Part shown: positions 22,527-31,335 of the stretch, piece after piece
Layout: the number at the start of each line of letters is the position of its first letter
Position numbering within the stretch: the first letter of the stretch is position 1
NCBI GenBank assembly: GCA_020634625.1
Contig: JACKBJ010000017.1
Span: 15,967-79,966 of the forward strand
DNA length: 64,000 nucleotides
Source: Caldilineae bacterium
GTDB taxonomy: Bacteria; Chloroflexota; Anaerolineae; Epilineales; Epilineaceae
Direction: 5' to 3'
Made by a program: the position numbers and the translations under genes
The notes under the pieces: model-generated
Seen by the model: the letters and a program-made list of their open reading frames with translations, nothing else
The model's database searches: none
Told to the model about the DNA's origin: nothing

Positions 22527-25151
22527 ATGCCGCAGCCGCGCCGTCTCGATGCCGCAGCCCGGCCGGTGATTCTCGATGCCCGGCGCTGGCTGATCCGGCT
22601 GACGCTGCTGGGCCTGCTCGCCGCGGCTCCGGTGCTCGCGACCGGCTGCCGGCCGAACGGCGACAGCGCGCGCGATCTGCCGCGCGACGGCGCCCGGGTC
22701 GACCGAGCGGAGGGCCCCGACGGCTCCCGCACGCGCCAGACCGATGCCGACGCGCGGAACGGGGCGGCGCACCCGACGCCGGCCGGCTCGGCGGCGGCGA
22801 CCGGCCCGCGGACCGGCGCGACGACGGAGCCGAGCCAGCCCGCGGGCTCCGATCCGCTGGGCGCCGGACCGACACCACCCGATGCCGCGGACGGCAAGGG
22901 CGCGGAGCTTGCCGAGGCGGCGCCGATTCGGCTGCCGGCCGGAAGCGATCCGGCCCGGATCGTGCTGGAAGCCCGGGCCGCCGTGGACGCGGGGGATGCC
23001 GCCCGGGCCAGACAGCTGCTGGCCGCCCTGGCGCGCACGGCGCTGCCGGCTGGCGCCGCTGGAACGGCTGCGGCCAGCCGATCGCCGACGGCCGGCGCCG
23101 AGGCCCCCATGCCCTTGGCTGACGCGATCGCGGCGCTGCCCCCGGCCGGACGCTACGTCTACGGTCTGGCGCTGGAAGCCGGGAACCTGGATGCCGCGGC
23201 GGCCGAGGCCTTCGCGGCCTATGGCGCGGCCCTGCCCGAGATGGCCGACGTGGCCTGGATGGCCGTCGGCAACGCGCGCTTCGCGGCCGGACAGAGCGAC
23301 CTGGCCGCCGAGGCCTTCGCGGCGGCACGCGATCTGGCCCGCGAACCCGGCGACGCCTTCCTGGCCAGCCTGCGCCTCGGCAACGCCGAGCTGCGGCGGG
23401 GCCGGATCGACGCCGCGCTGGCCGCCTACATCGAGGCCGAGGCGCGCGCCCAGGCCGACGAACAGCGTGCCCAGGCCCTGGCCGGCCGGATCGCAGCCGA
23501 GCTCGAGGCCGGCCGGGTCGCGGCAGCCATGGATGTCCGGCAGCGGCTGCTGCGCGAGCTGCCCGAGACGAGCCTGGCCAGCGCGGCGCTGGCCCGCCTG
23601 CACGAGGCGGGCGAGTCGGTGGAGCCGGCCGTCGAGGCGGCGGTGCTGGCCGGCGCCGGCGATCGCTGGGCGGCGTTGATCCTGCTGGAGGATGCCATCG
23701 ACGCCCGGACCGCCGACGGTGCAGCGGTGCCGGCCGGCTGGCGCAGGAATCAGGTCGACTGGTATGCCGCGCTGGGCGAGCACACGCGCGCGGTCGAGCT
23801 GGCCGAGGCCTTCCTGCGCAGCCGACCGACCGATCCCTTGGCTCCGGAGCTGGCCTGGCAGCGCGCGCGCTCGCTGGAGCGCCTGGATCGCGGTCTCGAG
23901 GCGGCCGAGGCCTACCGCTTCCATGCCGAGTCCTGGCCGGCCGACGCGCGGGCCAGCGAGGCGCTCTGGCGCCGCGCCTGGCTCCTGGCCCGGCTGGAGG
24001 GCCCGCGCGAGGCAGCCGATGCCTTCGACCTGCTGGCCGACCGGCGGCCGGACGACGCGAAGGCCGGCGAGGCCCGGTTCCGGGCCGGCCTGGCCCGCTG
24101 GGAGATCGGCGACGAGGAGGCGGCCCAAGCGCGCTGGACCGGTCAGCTCGAGGGCGCCGGGCCCGGCTTCGACCGCTCCCGCGCGGCCTACTGGCTGGGA
24201 CGGCAGGCCTGGGACGCCGGACGCAGCCGCGAGGCCCGCGACCGCTGGCAGACGGCCGTCGCGGCCGATCCGATGGGCTTCTACGGCATGCGCGCCGCGG
24301 CGCGGCTGGCCCGGGACGCCGCCCTGCTCCTGGCCCCGACGAGCCCGGTGGACGGCGGCAGCCCGGAGGCGGCCTTCGACGCCTGGCAGTCGGTCTGGCC
24401 CGGCGCGGGCGCGCTCGCTCCCGCGCGTGCGGCCCTCGTCGGACGCCGCGAGATCCGCCGTGCCGAAGCCTGGCGCGCCGTCGGCGAGCCGGCCTCGGCC
24501 CGACGCGAGGCGCGCCGGGCGCAGGACGCCTTGGCGCGCGATCCGGCCGGGCTGGCCGCCTTGGCCGAGTGGGCCGCCGCGAACGGGATCGTCGACGTCT
24601 CCATCTCGGCGGCCGGCGCCGCGATCGGGCTCGCGCCGCCGGACCGGCAGGCCCGGCCCCCCCTGTGGCTGGCTCGACTGGCCTATCCGACGCCCTTCGC
24701 CGACGCCCTGCTGGGCGCGTCCGCCGCCCGCGGCATTCCTCCCAGCCTCCTCCTGGCCCTGGTGCGCCAGGAGAGCCGCTTCGATCCGGGCGCGCGCTCC
24801 TCGGCCGGGGCGCTGGGCCTGACCCAGGTGATGCCCGACACCGGCCGCCAGCTGGCCACCGAGCTGGGCGTCGCCGGTTTCACGCCAAGCGATCTTCTGG
24901 CACCCGAGACGGCGCTGCGCTTCGGCGCGGCCTACCTCGCGACCCAGCTCGAGCGCTTCGACGGCCGGGCCTGGCCGGCCCTGGCCGCCTACAACGGCGG
25001 CCCGGGCAACGCCGCCCGCTGGTGGTCGTCGGCCGGCGGCGACATCGACCGCTTCGCCGAGCACATCGACTTCAGCGAGACGCGGCGCTACCTGCGCCAG
25101 GTCGCCGAGCAGGAGGCGCACTACCGGCGGCTCTACCCGGAGCTGGACTGA
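22527..25151 (+). CDS. Soluble-lytic-transglycosylase-like lipoprotein with TPR-like repeats
   Basis: The 874-residue exported protein has an N-terminal signal segment with a possible lipobox (VLATGC), a low-complexity linker to about residue 150, a long helical TPR-like superhelix (about 150-700), and a C-terminal SLT domain. The SLT domain has the catalytic Glu in LLALVRQESRFDP, plus GALGLTQVMPDTG and LAAYNGGPGNAARW. This is the Slt70 layout: it cleaves peptidoglycan between MurNAc and GlcNAc to form anhydro-muropeptides. The ATG at 22527 is preceded by AGGAG at ten bases. No partner gene is evident. Confidence 0.9.
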   Translation: MPQPRRLDAAARPVILDARRWLIRLTLLGLLAAAPVLATGCRPNGDSARDLPRDGARVDRAEGPDGSRTRQTDADARNGAAHPTPAGSAAATGPRTGATTEPSQPAGSDPLGAGPTPPDAADGKGAELAEAAPIRLPAGSDPARIVLEARAAVDAGDAARARQLLAALARTALPAGAAGTAAASRSPTAGAEAPMPLADAIAALPPAGRYVYGLALEAGNLDAAAAEAFAAYGAALPEMADVAWMAVGNARFAAGQSDLAAEAFAAARDLAREPGDAFLASLRLGNAELRRGRIDAALAAYIEAEARAQADEQRAQALAGRIAAELEAGRVAAAMDVRQRLLRELPETSLASAALARLHEAGESVEPAVEAAVLAGAGDRWAALILLEDAIDARTADGAAVPAGWRRNQVDWYAALGEHTRAVELAEAFLRSRPTDPLAPELAWQRARSLERLDRGLEAAEAYRFHAESWPADARASEALWRRAWLLARLEGPREAADAFDLLADRRPDDAKAGEARFRAGLARWEIGDEEAAQARWTGQLEGAGPGFDRSRAAYWLGRQAWDAGRSREARDRWQTAVAADPMGFYGMRAAARLARDAALLLAPTSPVDGGSPEAAFDAWQSVWPGAGALAPARAALVGRREIRRAEAWRAVGEPASARREARRAQDALARDPAGLAALAEWAAANGIVDVSISAAGAAIGLAPPDRQARPPLWLARLAYPTPFADALLGASAARGIPPSLLLALVRQESRFDPGARSSAGALGLTQVMPDTGRQLATELGVAGFTPSDLLAPETALRFGAAYLATQLERFDGRAWPALAAYNGGPGNAARWWSSAGGDIDRFAEHIDFSETRRYLRQVAEQEAHYRRLYPELD

Positions 25152-25220
25152 GGTGCGCGCGCCCGGCCGGTCGGGATCCGCGCCGCCGCGACCGGGGCGG
25201 CAGCCGCTGACGGTGCGGTC

Positions 25221-26141
25221 GTGAGGACTCCCGACCCCTTCGGCCCGGAGCCGCCCGAGGTCGCGCTGGCCGAGCTGGCCGGCTGGATCCTGCACGAGGA
25301 CGCCGAGCTGCTGGTGATCGACAAGCCGGGCTGGCTGGTCTGCCACCCGAGCAAGCATGGCCCGCGCTCGAGCCTGGTCGGCGCCTGCCGCGAGTGGACC
25401 GGCCTGGAGCGCCTGCACCTGGTCAGCCGGCTCGACCGCGAGACCAGCGGCCTGGTGCTGCTGGCCAAGACGGCCACGATGGCCAGCCGGCTGCAGACGG
25501 CCATGCAGCAGCGCCGGGTCGAGAAGGTCTATCTGGCGGTGCTCGAGGGCCGGCTCGCGGCGCCGGTCGAGGTCGACGCCGCGCTGGGTCCGGATCCGGA
25601 CAGCGCGGTGCGGGCCCGCGTGGCGGTGACCGACGCGCCCGGCTCCCAGGCCGCCTTCACCCGCTTCGAGCCGGTCGAGCCCAGCGAGGCGAAGGCATCC
25701 GCGAGCGTCGAGGTCGGGGCCGAGGGCGATCGCCCGGCGTCGATCGCCGAGCCGCCGCGAATTGGGCTGCTCGACGATTCAGCCGACCCGCGGGCACACG
25801 CCGGCCTCCGCGGCTTCACGCTGGCTCGCGTGCTTCCCCGCACCGGCCGCAAGCATCAGATCCGAGCGCATGCGGCGCATATCGGGCACGCGGTGGCGGG
25901 CGACAAGATCTACGGTCCCGACGAGACGCTCTTCCTGGAGTTCATCGAGCGGGGCTGGACCGAGCGGATGGCGCGGCGGCTCCCGATCCAGCGTCAGGCG
26001 CTGCACCTGGCCCGGCTTCGATTCCACCTGGGCGCGGGCGAGGCCTCGCTGCGCTTCGAGGCCCCGCTTCCGAACGAGATGCGGCACCTGATCGCGGACC
26101 GGGCGCCGCGACGCCCCGGCGCCCCTTCGCGCGACACCTGA
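25221..26141 (+). CDS. RluA-family pseudouridine synthase
   Basis: The 306-residue enzyme converts specific uridines in rRNA or tRNA to pseudouridine. It shows LLVIDKPGWLVCHPS, the catalytic block LVSRLDRETSGLVLLAKT (Asp in RLDR), KVYLAVLEG and the C-terminal LPRTGRKHQIRAHAAHIGHAV. There is no S4 domain at the N-terminus. A divergent acidic insert lies at about residues 155-190. It starts at a GTG 69 bases after the transglycosylase stop and converges on the vWA gene, with only 15 bases between stops. The target site is not predictable. Confidence 0.9.
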   Translation: MRTPDPFGPEPPEVALAELAGWILHEDAELLVIDKPGWLVCHPSKHGPRSSLVGACREWTGLERLHLVSRLDRETSGLVLLAKTATMASRLQTAMQQRRVEKVYLAVLEGRLAAPVEVDAALGPDPDSAVRARVAVTDAPGSQAAFTRFEPVEPSEAKASASVEVGAEGDRPASIAEPPRIGLLDDSADPRAHAGLRGFTLARVLPRTGRKHQIRAHAAHIGHAVAGDKIYGPDETLFLEFIERGWTERMARRLPIQRQALHLARLRFHLGAGEASLRFEAPLPNEMRHLIADRAPRRPGAPSRDT

Positions 26142-26156
26142 GCCGAGGCCCAGGGC

Positions 26157-28904
26157 TCAGCGCCCGCCCCAGCGGCCGGGCACCGGGCAGGCGATGTCCC
26201 GGCCGAGCTGGTCCAGGACCGCGAGGGCGCCGGCGGCGTCCTCGACCCTGCGGTAACGCTCCGGGCTTCCGGCGACCGCGCGCAACGTGGGTGCGTCGAC
26301 CTCCCGGCCCAGGCCGACCACATGGATCTCGAGCTTGTAGGCCCGCGCCCGGTTGGCGGCCGCGATGGCCGCCTCGGCATCGGACTCCAGCGCCCGCCCA
26401 TCGCTGATGAGCACGATCAGCCCGTCGACCGCGTCGCGTCGATCGCTGGCGAGCAAGGCCTCCCGCGCCCGATCGATGCCGGCGTCGATGGCGCTGCCGC
26501 TCCGTAGCTCGATGCGATCCAGGGCCGCGCCGAGGGCCGCCGCGTCGGGCGTGAATGGCTCGAGCAGGCGCGCTTCGACGTCGAAGGCGACCAGCGCCAC
26601 CCGCAGGTTGGGGCCGAGGCGCGCGATCAGCGATCGCGCCCCCTCGCGCGCGGCATCGAGCTTGCTGCCCTGGGCGCCGAAGCGCTCGCCCATGCTCAGC
26701 GAGCCGTCGACCACCAACACCAGATCGGTCGGCCCGCTCGGACAGGACTCCGAGAGCAGCAGGGGGAGGTAGAGCGTGCCGGGCGGCGGCGTGGCGCGCG
26801 GCGGCGGCTGACGGTCCGTCGGCGTGGCGGCCGGCGTCTCCCCGGGCGCGACGCCGGTCGGCGTGGGCGGCGTGGCCAGGCCCGGCACCTCGATCGGCGG
26901 CGAACGGCGCAGGTCGTGCAGGGTCGTGTCGCCCAGGCGTGCGACCCGGGCCTCGATCACGACCGTCCCGACGCCCGCCTCCAGGGCCTCGACCTCGAAG
27001 TCCAGGCGCAGGCCGCCGGCGGGCAGACGCGACAAGGACCAGGAGGCAGCGGCCTCGTCCTGCCGGTCCGGCGGGATCGAGAAGCTGCCTGGCAGCAGCC
27101 TGAGGTGATCGGGCAGGCGCAGGCCGAGCTCGACCGACTCCACGCCGCGCCGCGCGATCAGGTCCTCGGCGATGCCGGCGAATGCGTCCGGCAGGTCCGC
27201 GGCCTGGTCGACCTTGAAGTAGTGCCGCGGGCTCGAGGCCGCGGCCTGCAGGCAGACCTCGTCGCAAGCGGCGCCAAGGCATACGGCGTGCAGGACGACG
27301 CCTTCGGCCTTCACCCGGTCGGCGGCAGCCAGGACCGGCGGGCAGCCCTGGTTGTTGGCGCCGTCGGAGAAGAGCACGAGATCCTCGCCGCCATCCCAGG
27401 GCCGCCCAGCGGCGAGCATGCTCAGCCCCTCGTCCAGCCCCGCGTCGATCGCGGTGCCGCCGGCCGCCGAAAGCCTCGCGACGCAGGCGCGCAGCATCGG
27501 AAAGCTGCCGGTCAGGGGGCAGATGCTGCGCGCGCTCGACTTGAAGGCCACGACCGCGCCGGCGAAGCGACCGGCCGGAACGATCGGCGCCAGGCGATCG
27601 AGCATCCGCCCGGCCCCTTCCACCAGCTTCTCCATCGATGCGCCCGCCATCGACCCGGACTCATCGAGCACCAGGGCCAGATGCGTGTCGGCGGGGGGCT
27701 CGGGCAGGGCGAAGTCCAGGGCGTAGCTCAGGCCTGCGTGCTGTCCGATGTCGAGTCTCGGCGCATCGACGTCCAGACCGCCGAGCAGCGCTGGCTGGGG
27801 CTGCGGCGTCGGCGTCGGCGCGCCGGCAATCACGTTCAGGTCCTCGATCGGGAAGTCGACGCCGCCCGGGACGTTGTGCCCATCGACGTAGCGCAATCGT
27901 GCCTCGAGGCTGCTCGGATGGGTGCCCAGCTCCAAGGGTTCGATCGCGAAGGTGTAGGTCAATCCCTCGGCCGGCAGTCGGCTCCGACGCCAGGTCAGGG
28001 TCCGCGTCCCCGGATCCCAGCCGGCCGACGGCTGCGCGCTCCCCTCCACGTAACGCAAGTTGGGCGGGACACGGTCGGTGACGACGATCTGCGTGAGGGG
28101 GGTCGTGGATGCGGCCGTGTCGCGTACCCGCAGACACAGGTCGGTCAGGATCGCGGCATCGAGATCCGGCAGGAAGTAGCGGGCGCTGGAGGCGACCCCG
28201 CGCATGCAGGCGCGGTCGCAGACCTCGCTCAGGCAGATGGTCAGCAGCAGGATGCCCTGGCTCTTGGCCTGGCGGGCGGCGACCTCGACCGGCTCGCAAC
28301 CTTCGAGGTTGGCGCCATCGGTCAACAGCAGCAGGACCTCCACGGCGCTTGGGCCCGGCTCCGGATCGCGTCCCTGTCGCAGGACCTCGATGCCCTCCAG
28401 AATGCCCAGATCGGTCGCGCCGCCGCCGCTGGCGCCGAGACCGAGGAGGCAAGCGGTCAGCCGGTCGCTGTCGTTCGTCAGCTGGCACAGGGTGGACGGC
28501 GCATCGCTGAAGCTGACCAGACCGATCCGGGTGCCCGGATGCGCCGGCAGCTCCAGGGCCTCGATCAGGTCGCCCAGCACCGCCCTGACCCGCTCGAGAC
28601 GCTGCCCGGCCATCGAACCCGAGCCATCGACCACGAACACCAGGTGGAAAGGACTCGCCTGATCGGGACAGCTGGCCCGGAAGCGCATCGTCACGTCGAC
28701 CGTCTGGCCGAGCTCCACCTGGCGCGGGAAGACCGTCCGCTCCTGGCTGGTGACGCAGGCGTCGCCCTGGGCACGTGCGGATGACGCCGGCAGGCGCGTA
28801 GCGGCCAGCAACGCGCCGAGGACGATCAGCACGGCGACCGTCAGCGATCGGCCGGCTCGCGTGGCGCATCTCGGTGCATGTCCCAGGCTTCGGATCGGCT
28901 CCAT
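26157..28904 (-). CDS. Exported protein with three vWA domains
   Basis: The 915-residue protein has an N-terminal signal or anchor helix (about 22-45) and three von Willebrand A domains. Each has a MIDAS: DGSGS (Asp93), DESGS (Asp414) and DGSLS (Asp733), and each has later acidic motifs such as TDGAN, SDGAN and SDGRA. The first two are each followed by a beta-rich DUF11-like segment; a Pro/Thr-rich linker and the motif LYLPLLL precede the third. MIDAS domains bind divalent metal and protein ligands, so a surface adhesion or scaffold role is inferred. It lies 142 bases downstream of the anti-sigma gene on the same strand and may belong to the same unit. Confidence 0.88.
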   Translation of the reverse strand: MEPIRSLGHAPRCATRAGRSLTVAVLIVLGALLAATRLPASSARAQGDACVTSQERTVFPRQVELGQTVDVTMRFRASCPDQASPFHLVFVVDGSGSMAGQRLERVRAVLGDLIEALELPAHPGTRIGLVSFSDAPSTLCQLTNDSDRLTACLLGLGASGGGATDLGILEGIEVLRQGRDPEPGPSAVEVLLLLTDGANLEGCEPVEVAARQAKSQGILLLTICLSEVCDRACMRGVASSARYFLPDLDAAILTDLCLRVRDTAASTTPLTQIVVTDRVPPNLRYVEGSAQPSAGWDPGTRTLTWRRSRLPAEGLTYTFAIEPLELGTHPSSLEARLRYVDGHNVPGGVDFPIEDLNVIAGAPTPTPQPQPALLGGLDVDAPRLDIGQHAGLSYALDFALPEPPADTHLALVLDESGSMAGASMEKLVEGAGRMLDRLAPIVPAGRFAGAVVAFKSSARSICPLTGSFPMLRACVARLSAAGGTAIDAGLDEGLSMLAAGRPWDGGEDLVLFSDGANNQGCPPVLAAADRVKAEGVVLHAVCLGAACDEVCLQAAASSPRHYFKVDQAADLPDAFAGIAEDLIARRGVESVELGLRLPDHLRLLPGSFSIPPDRQDEAAASWSLSRLPAGGLRLDFEVEALEAGVGTVVIEARVARLGDTTLHDLRRSPPIEVPGLATPPTPTGVAPGETPAATPTDRQPPPRATPPPGTLYLPLLLSESCPSGPTDLVLVVDGSLSMGERFGAQGSKLDAAREGARSLIARLGPNLRVALVAFDVEARLLEPFTPDAAALGAALDRIELRSGSAIDAGIDRAREALLASDRRDAVDGLIVLISDGRALESDAEAAIAAANRARAYKLEIHVVGLGREVDAPTLRAVAGSPERYRRVEDAAGALAVLDQLGRDIACPVPGRWGGR

Positions 28905-29046
28905 CGTCTCGCTCCTTGTCCCGGTCGATCGGGGCGACGGCCGCCGGCCCGACCGCCGCGGCGCTCGTGCCGGATGCGGCGTCGTTCGCGCATGGGTGTC
29001 GAAGATCGGGCGCCGGGTTCCATCGACGCGCGGCTCCGCATCGGGA

Positions 29047-30435
29047 TCAGGGCCTCAGGCGCAGCTCCAGGCTCGTCGTCGGCTGCGCGCCGATGCCCAG
29101 CCGGTCGGCCTGCTCGAGGCTGCCGTCGCCGCCCCACCAGCTCGGCTCGACCGAGCGCCAGTCGGGGCTTGCGGCGAGATACCAGGCGCCGGGGGGAAGG
29201 GCCAGCGCGAAGCGACCGTCCGGACCCGTGAAGACGGCCCAGGCCCGGCGCGGGGCCTCGCCCGGCCGATCGGGATCGGGCGGATAGGCGGCCAGCACGA
29301 GCGCCTGACTGGCCGGCGCGCCGAAGGCGTCGAGCACCCGACCCTCGACCTGCCAGGGCGGGTTGGGCTCCAGGTGGAAGTCGACCCTCCGATCGTCGCC
29401 CAAGTCCAGCTCGATCGGGTCCGCGCCGTAGGGGTTGGCCTGTCCCGCGTGCCACATCGGCTGGTAGGCCGGTGCATCCACGCGCAGCAGCCAGCGCCCG
29501 GGCGGCAAGGCCAGCGCGTAGCGGCCCTCGAGGTCGGTCGAGCCAGCGACGGCAGGGGCCGGCACATCCAGGCGATCGGCGAGCACGGAGATCTCCGCCC
29601 GCGGGAAGCCGTCGGGCCCGTACACGTTGCCCCGGAGCCAGGTCGTCGTCGCCCGGGTCGGGCTTGGGACGCCGGTGGCCGTGGCGAACGGCGTCGGCGT
29701 GGCCTCCGACGTCTCGGGGCTGGGCGTTCGCGTCGGCTCCGGCTCGGGCGTCGACTTGGGCGCCGGGGTTCCCGGCTCGGCGCCCGACGCGCCGCTGGGC
29801 GGGCCCGAGGTCGCCGTCGTCCCGGCCGGGCCGACCGCCTCGCCGACGGGCGTCGCCGTCGACGGTCGGTCTCGTCTGCCCGGCTCATGTCCAGGCGCGC
29901 CCGTGGAGTCCGGGCCATGGCCGGAGGCACCGTGAACCGACGCTTCCGGCCCGCGTTCGACCACCCGCACCGGCGCGCTCGAGCCCGAGCCGGAGCGCGC
30001 GACGGGCGTCGGCAGGCGGTCGACGTGGCGCGGAGCGGCCTGGTCGTCCGGGGCGAGGGCTCTACCCGCCCGAGCCGATCCTCCGTCCGAGCCGACGTCG
30101 GGAAGAATCGGCCGCGTCGTGCCGCGCCAACGCAGGCCGATCGACCCGATGGCGATCGCCAGCGCGAGGAGCAGGAGCCGTGCACCGCTCCGGGGACGCC
30201 GCGCGATCGATCCGCTCGGAGGCGCCACCGGCATCGGCGGCGGCGTCCATGCCGGCACCGCCGCGGCCAGGCCGGCCACCAGAGGCTCGAGCGCTCCGGC
30301 CAGAGCCCGCCATTCCAGGAGCTCGGCGCGGCAGGCCGCACAGCCGGCGAGATGCGCATCCACCCGGCGGCGCGTCGCGGCATCCAGGCCGCCCGCGGCG
30401 TATTCGGGCAGCAGACCGCGAACCTGCTCATGCAT
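29047..30435 (-). CDS. Membrane anti-sigma factor with zinc finger and two carboxypeptidase-regulatory-like domains
   Basis: Residues 1-40 form a ZAS-type zinc finger with His28, Cys32 and Cys35 (HLAGCAAC), as in anti-sigma factors that hold ECF sigma factors. A transmembrane helix at about 82-102 separates it from a large outside part: a Pro/Thr/Ser-rich stretch with PTPE repeats (about 105-270) and two beta-sandwich units of the carboxypeptidase-regulatory type (LRGNVYGPDGFPRAEISV, with ALALPPGRWLLRV, and VEGRVLDAFGAPASQALV, with ALALPPGAWYLAA). The start overlaps the sigma gene stop by 8 bases. The two outside domains are presumably the sensor. Confidence 0.88.
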   Translation of the reverse strand: MHEQVRGLLPEYAAGGLDAATRRRVDAHLAGCAACRAELLEWRALAGALEPLVAGLAAAVPAWTPPPMPVAPPSGSIARRPRSGARLLLLALAIAIGSIGLRWRGTTRPILPDVGSDGGSARAGRALAPDDQAAPRHVDRLPTPVARSGSGSSAPVRVVERGPEASVHGASGHGPDSTGAPGHEPGRRDRPSTATPVGEAVGPAGTTATSGPPSGASGAEPGTPAPKSTPEPEPTRTPSPETSEATPTPFATATGVPSPTRATTTWLRGNVYGPDGFPRAEISVLADRLDVPAPAVAGSTDLEGRYALALPPGRWLLRVDAPAYQPMWHAGQANPYGADPIELDLGDDRRVDFHLEPNPPWQVEGRVLDAFGAPASQALVLAAYPPDPDRPGEAPRRAWAVFTGPDGRFALALPPGAWYLAASPDWRSVEPSWWGGDGSLEQADRLGIGAQPTTSLELRLRP

Positions 30436-31150
30436 GCTCGGAACCCTCCTCGAGCGCCAGCCGATCGCGCAGCGTCGCCTTTGCGCGGAAGAGTCGGCTC
30501 TTGATGGTGCCCGGCGCCACGGACAGCACCTCGGCCGCCTCGATCACCGACAAGCCGTGGTAGAAGACCAGCTCGAGCGCGGCCCGCTGCGACTCGGGCA
30601 GCGCGAGCAACGCCTGCTCGAGGTCGAGCCGACGGTCCACCCGATCCTGGAGGCGACCGGCGCTCTCCCCCCGGTCGGTGCTCTGCGCGGTCGCGGCCAG
30701 GATGGCCGGATCTTCGCTCGGGATCTCGCGCCGCCGCTTCCGGACCAGGTTGGCGGCGCGATGGTGCGCGATGCCGAATAGCCAGGTGCTGACGCGGCTG
30801 GCGCCGCGGAAGCTGGCCGCGCCCTGCCAGGCGGCGAGCATGACCTCCTGCAGGACCTCCTCGGCCAGGGCTCGATCTCCGTCGAGGCGCCCGATCAAGT
30901 AGCGCAGGACGGGGGCAGCATGGCGCTCGTAGAGCTGGCGGTGGGCGTCGCGCTCGCCGTTGGCCATGCGGGCGAGCAGGATCGCGTCGCCGACCTGCTC
31001 GGGTCCGGGCTCGGCTGGTTCGGTGATGCGCCCGTTCTGCGCTGCGTGCTTCCGCTCCGACACGGGGATGGCGCCGACCGCCGACGCTCCCGCGTCGGCG
31101 GTCCGTCGCGCTCGCAACGGGCTCGAACCCGTCATCGCATCCACCGCCAT
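30428..31150 (-). CDS. ECF-type RNA polymerase sigma factor
   Basis: The 240-residue protein has region 2 (ALAEEVLQEVMLAAWQGAASF, STWLFGIAHHRAANLVRK) and region 4 (LPESQRAALELVFYHGLSVIEAAEVL, GTIKSRLFRAKATLRDRL), the minimal pair that defines group 4 sigma factors. An N-terminal tail of about 50 residues is variable. The start is uncertain: ATG 31150, a nearby GTG or ATG 31135 are all close to AGGAG, and the frame is open further upstream. It is followed by its zinc-finger anti-sigma factor with an overlap. Autoregulation is common in such pairs but no operator was found here. Confidence 0.9.
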   Translation of the reverse strand: MAVDAMTGSSPLRARRTADAGASAVGAIPVSERKHAAQNGRITEPAEPGPEQVGDAILLARMANGERDAHRQLYERHAAPVLRYLIGRLDGDRALAEEVLQEVMLAAWQGAASFRGASRVSTWLFGIAHHRAANLVRKRRREIPSEDPAILAATAQSTDRGESAGRLQDRVDRRLDLEQALLALPESQRAALELVFYHGLSVIEAAEVLSVAPGTIKSRLFRAKATLRDRLALEEGSEHA

Positions 31151-31288
31151 GGCTCCTGGGTACCCTGGCGTCGGCCTTCGGTTCCCTCGACGCGCGCCGA
31201 TGCACCCGCGAGTCGAAGCCCCGCCCGATCCCTGCCCCGTCGTTCCCGGCCTCGGCTGCACATCTGTTCGCCGCGGCGACGGAGGCTG

Positions 31289-31297
31289 TGGCATACT
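31289..31297 (+). promoter_or_regulatory. Extended -10 element for ligA
   Basis: TG-G-CATACT lies 38 bases before the ligA ATG, in the divergent gap between the sigma factor gene and ligA. No -35 box is clear. Confidence 0.35.
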
Positions 31298-31335
31298 CAG
31301 CTTAACACGCCAGCTCCCCTTCCGGAGACAGCCCG

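Noticed and set aside
20104..22569. Plus-strand 821-residue frame as one gene
   Set aside because: Only the first 210 residues look coding; the rest is antisense to the methyltransferase gene, while the OB-fold continues in another frame to 21184.
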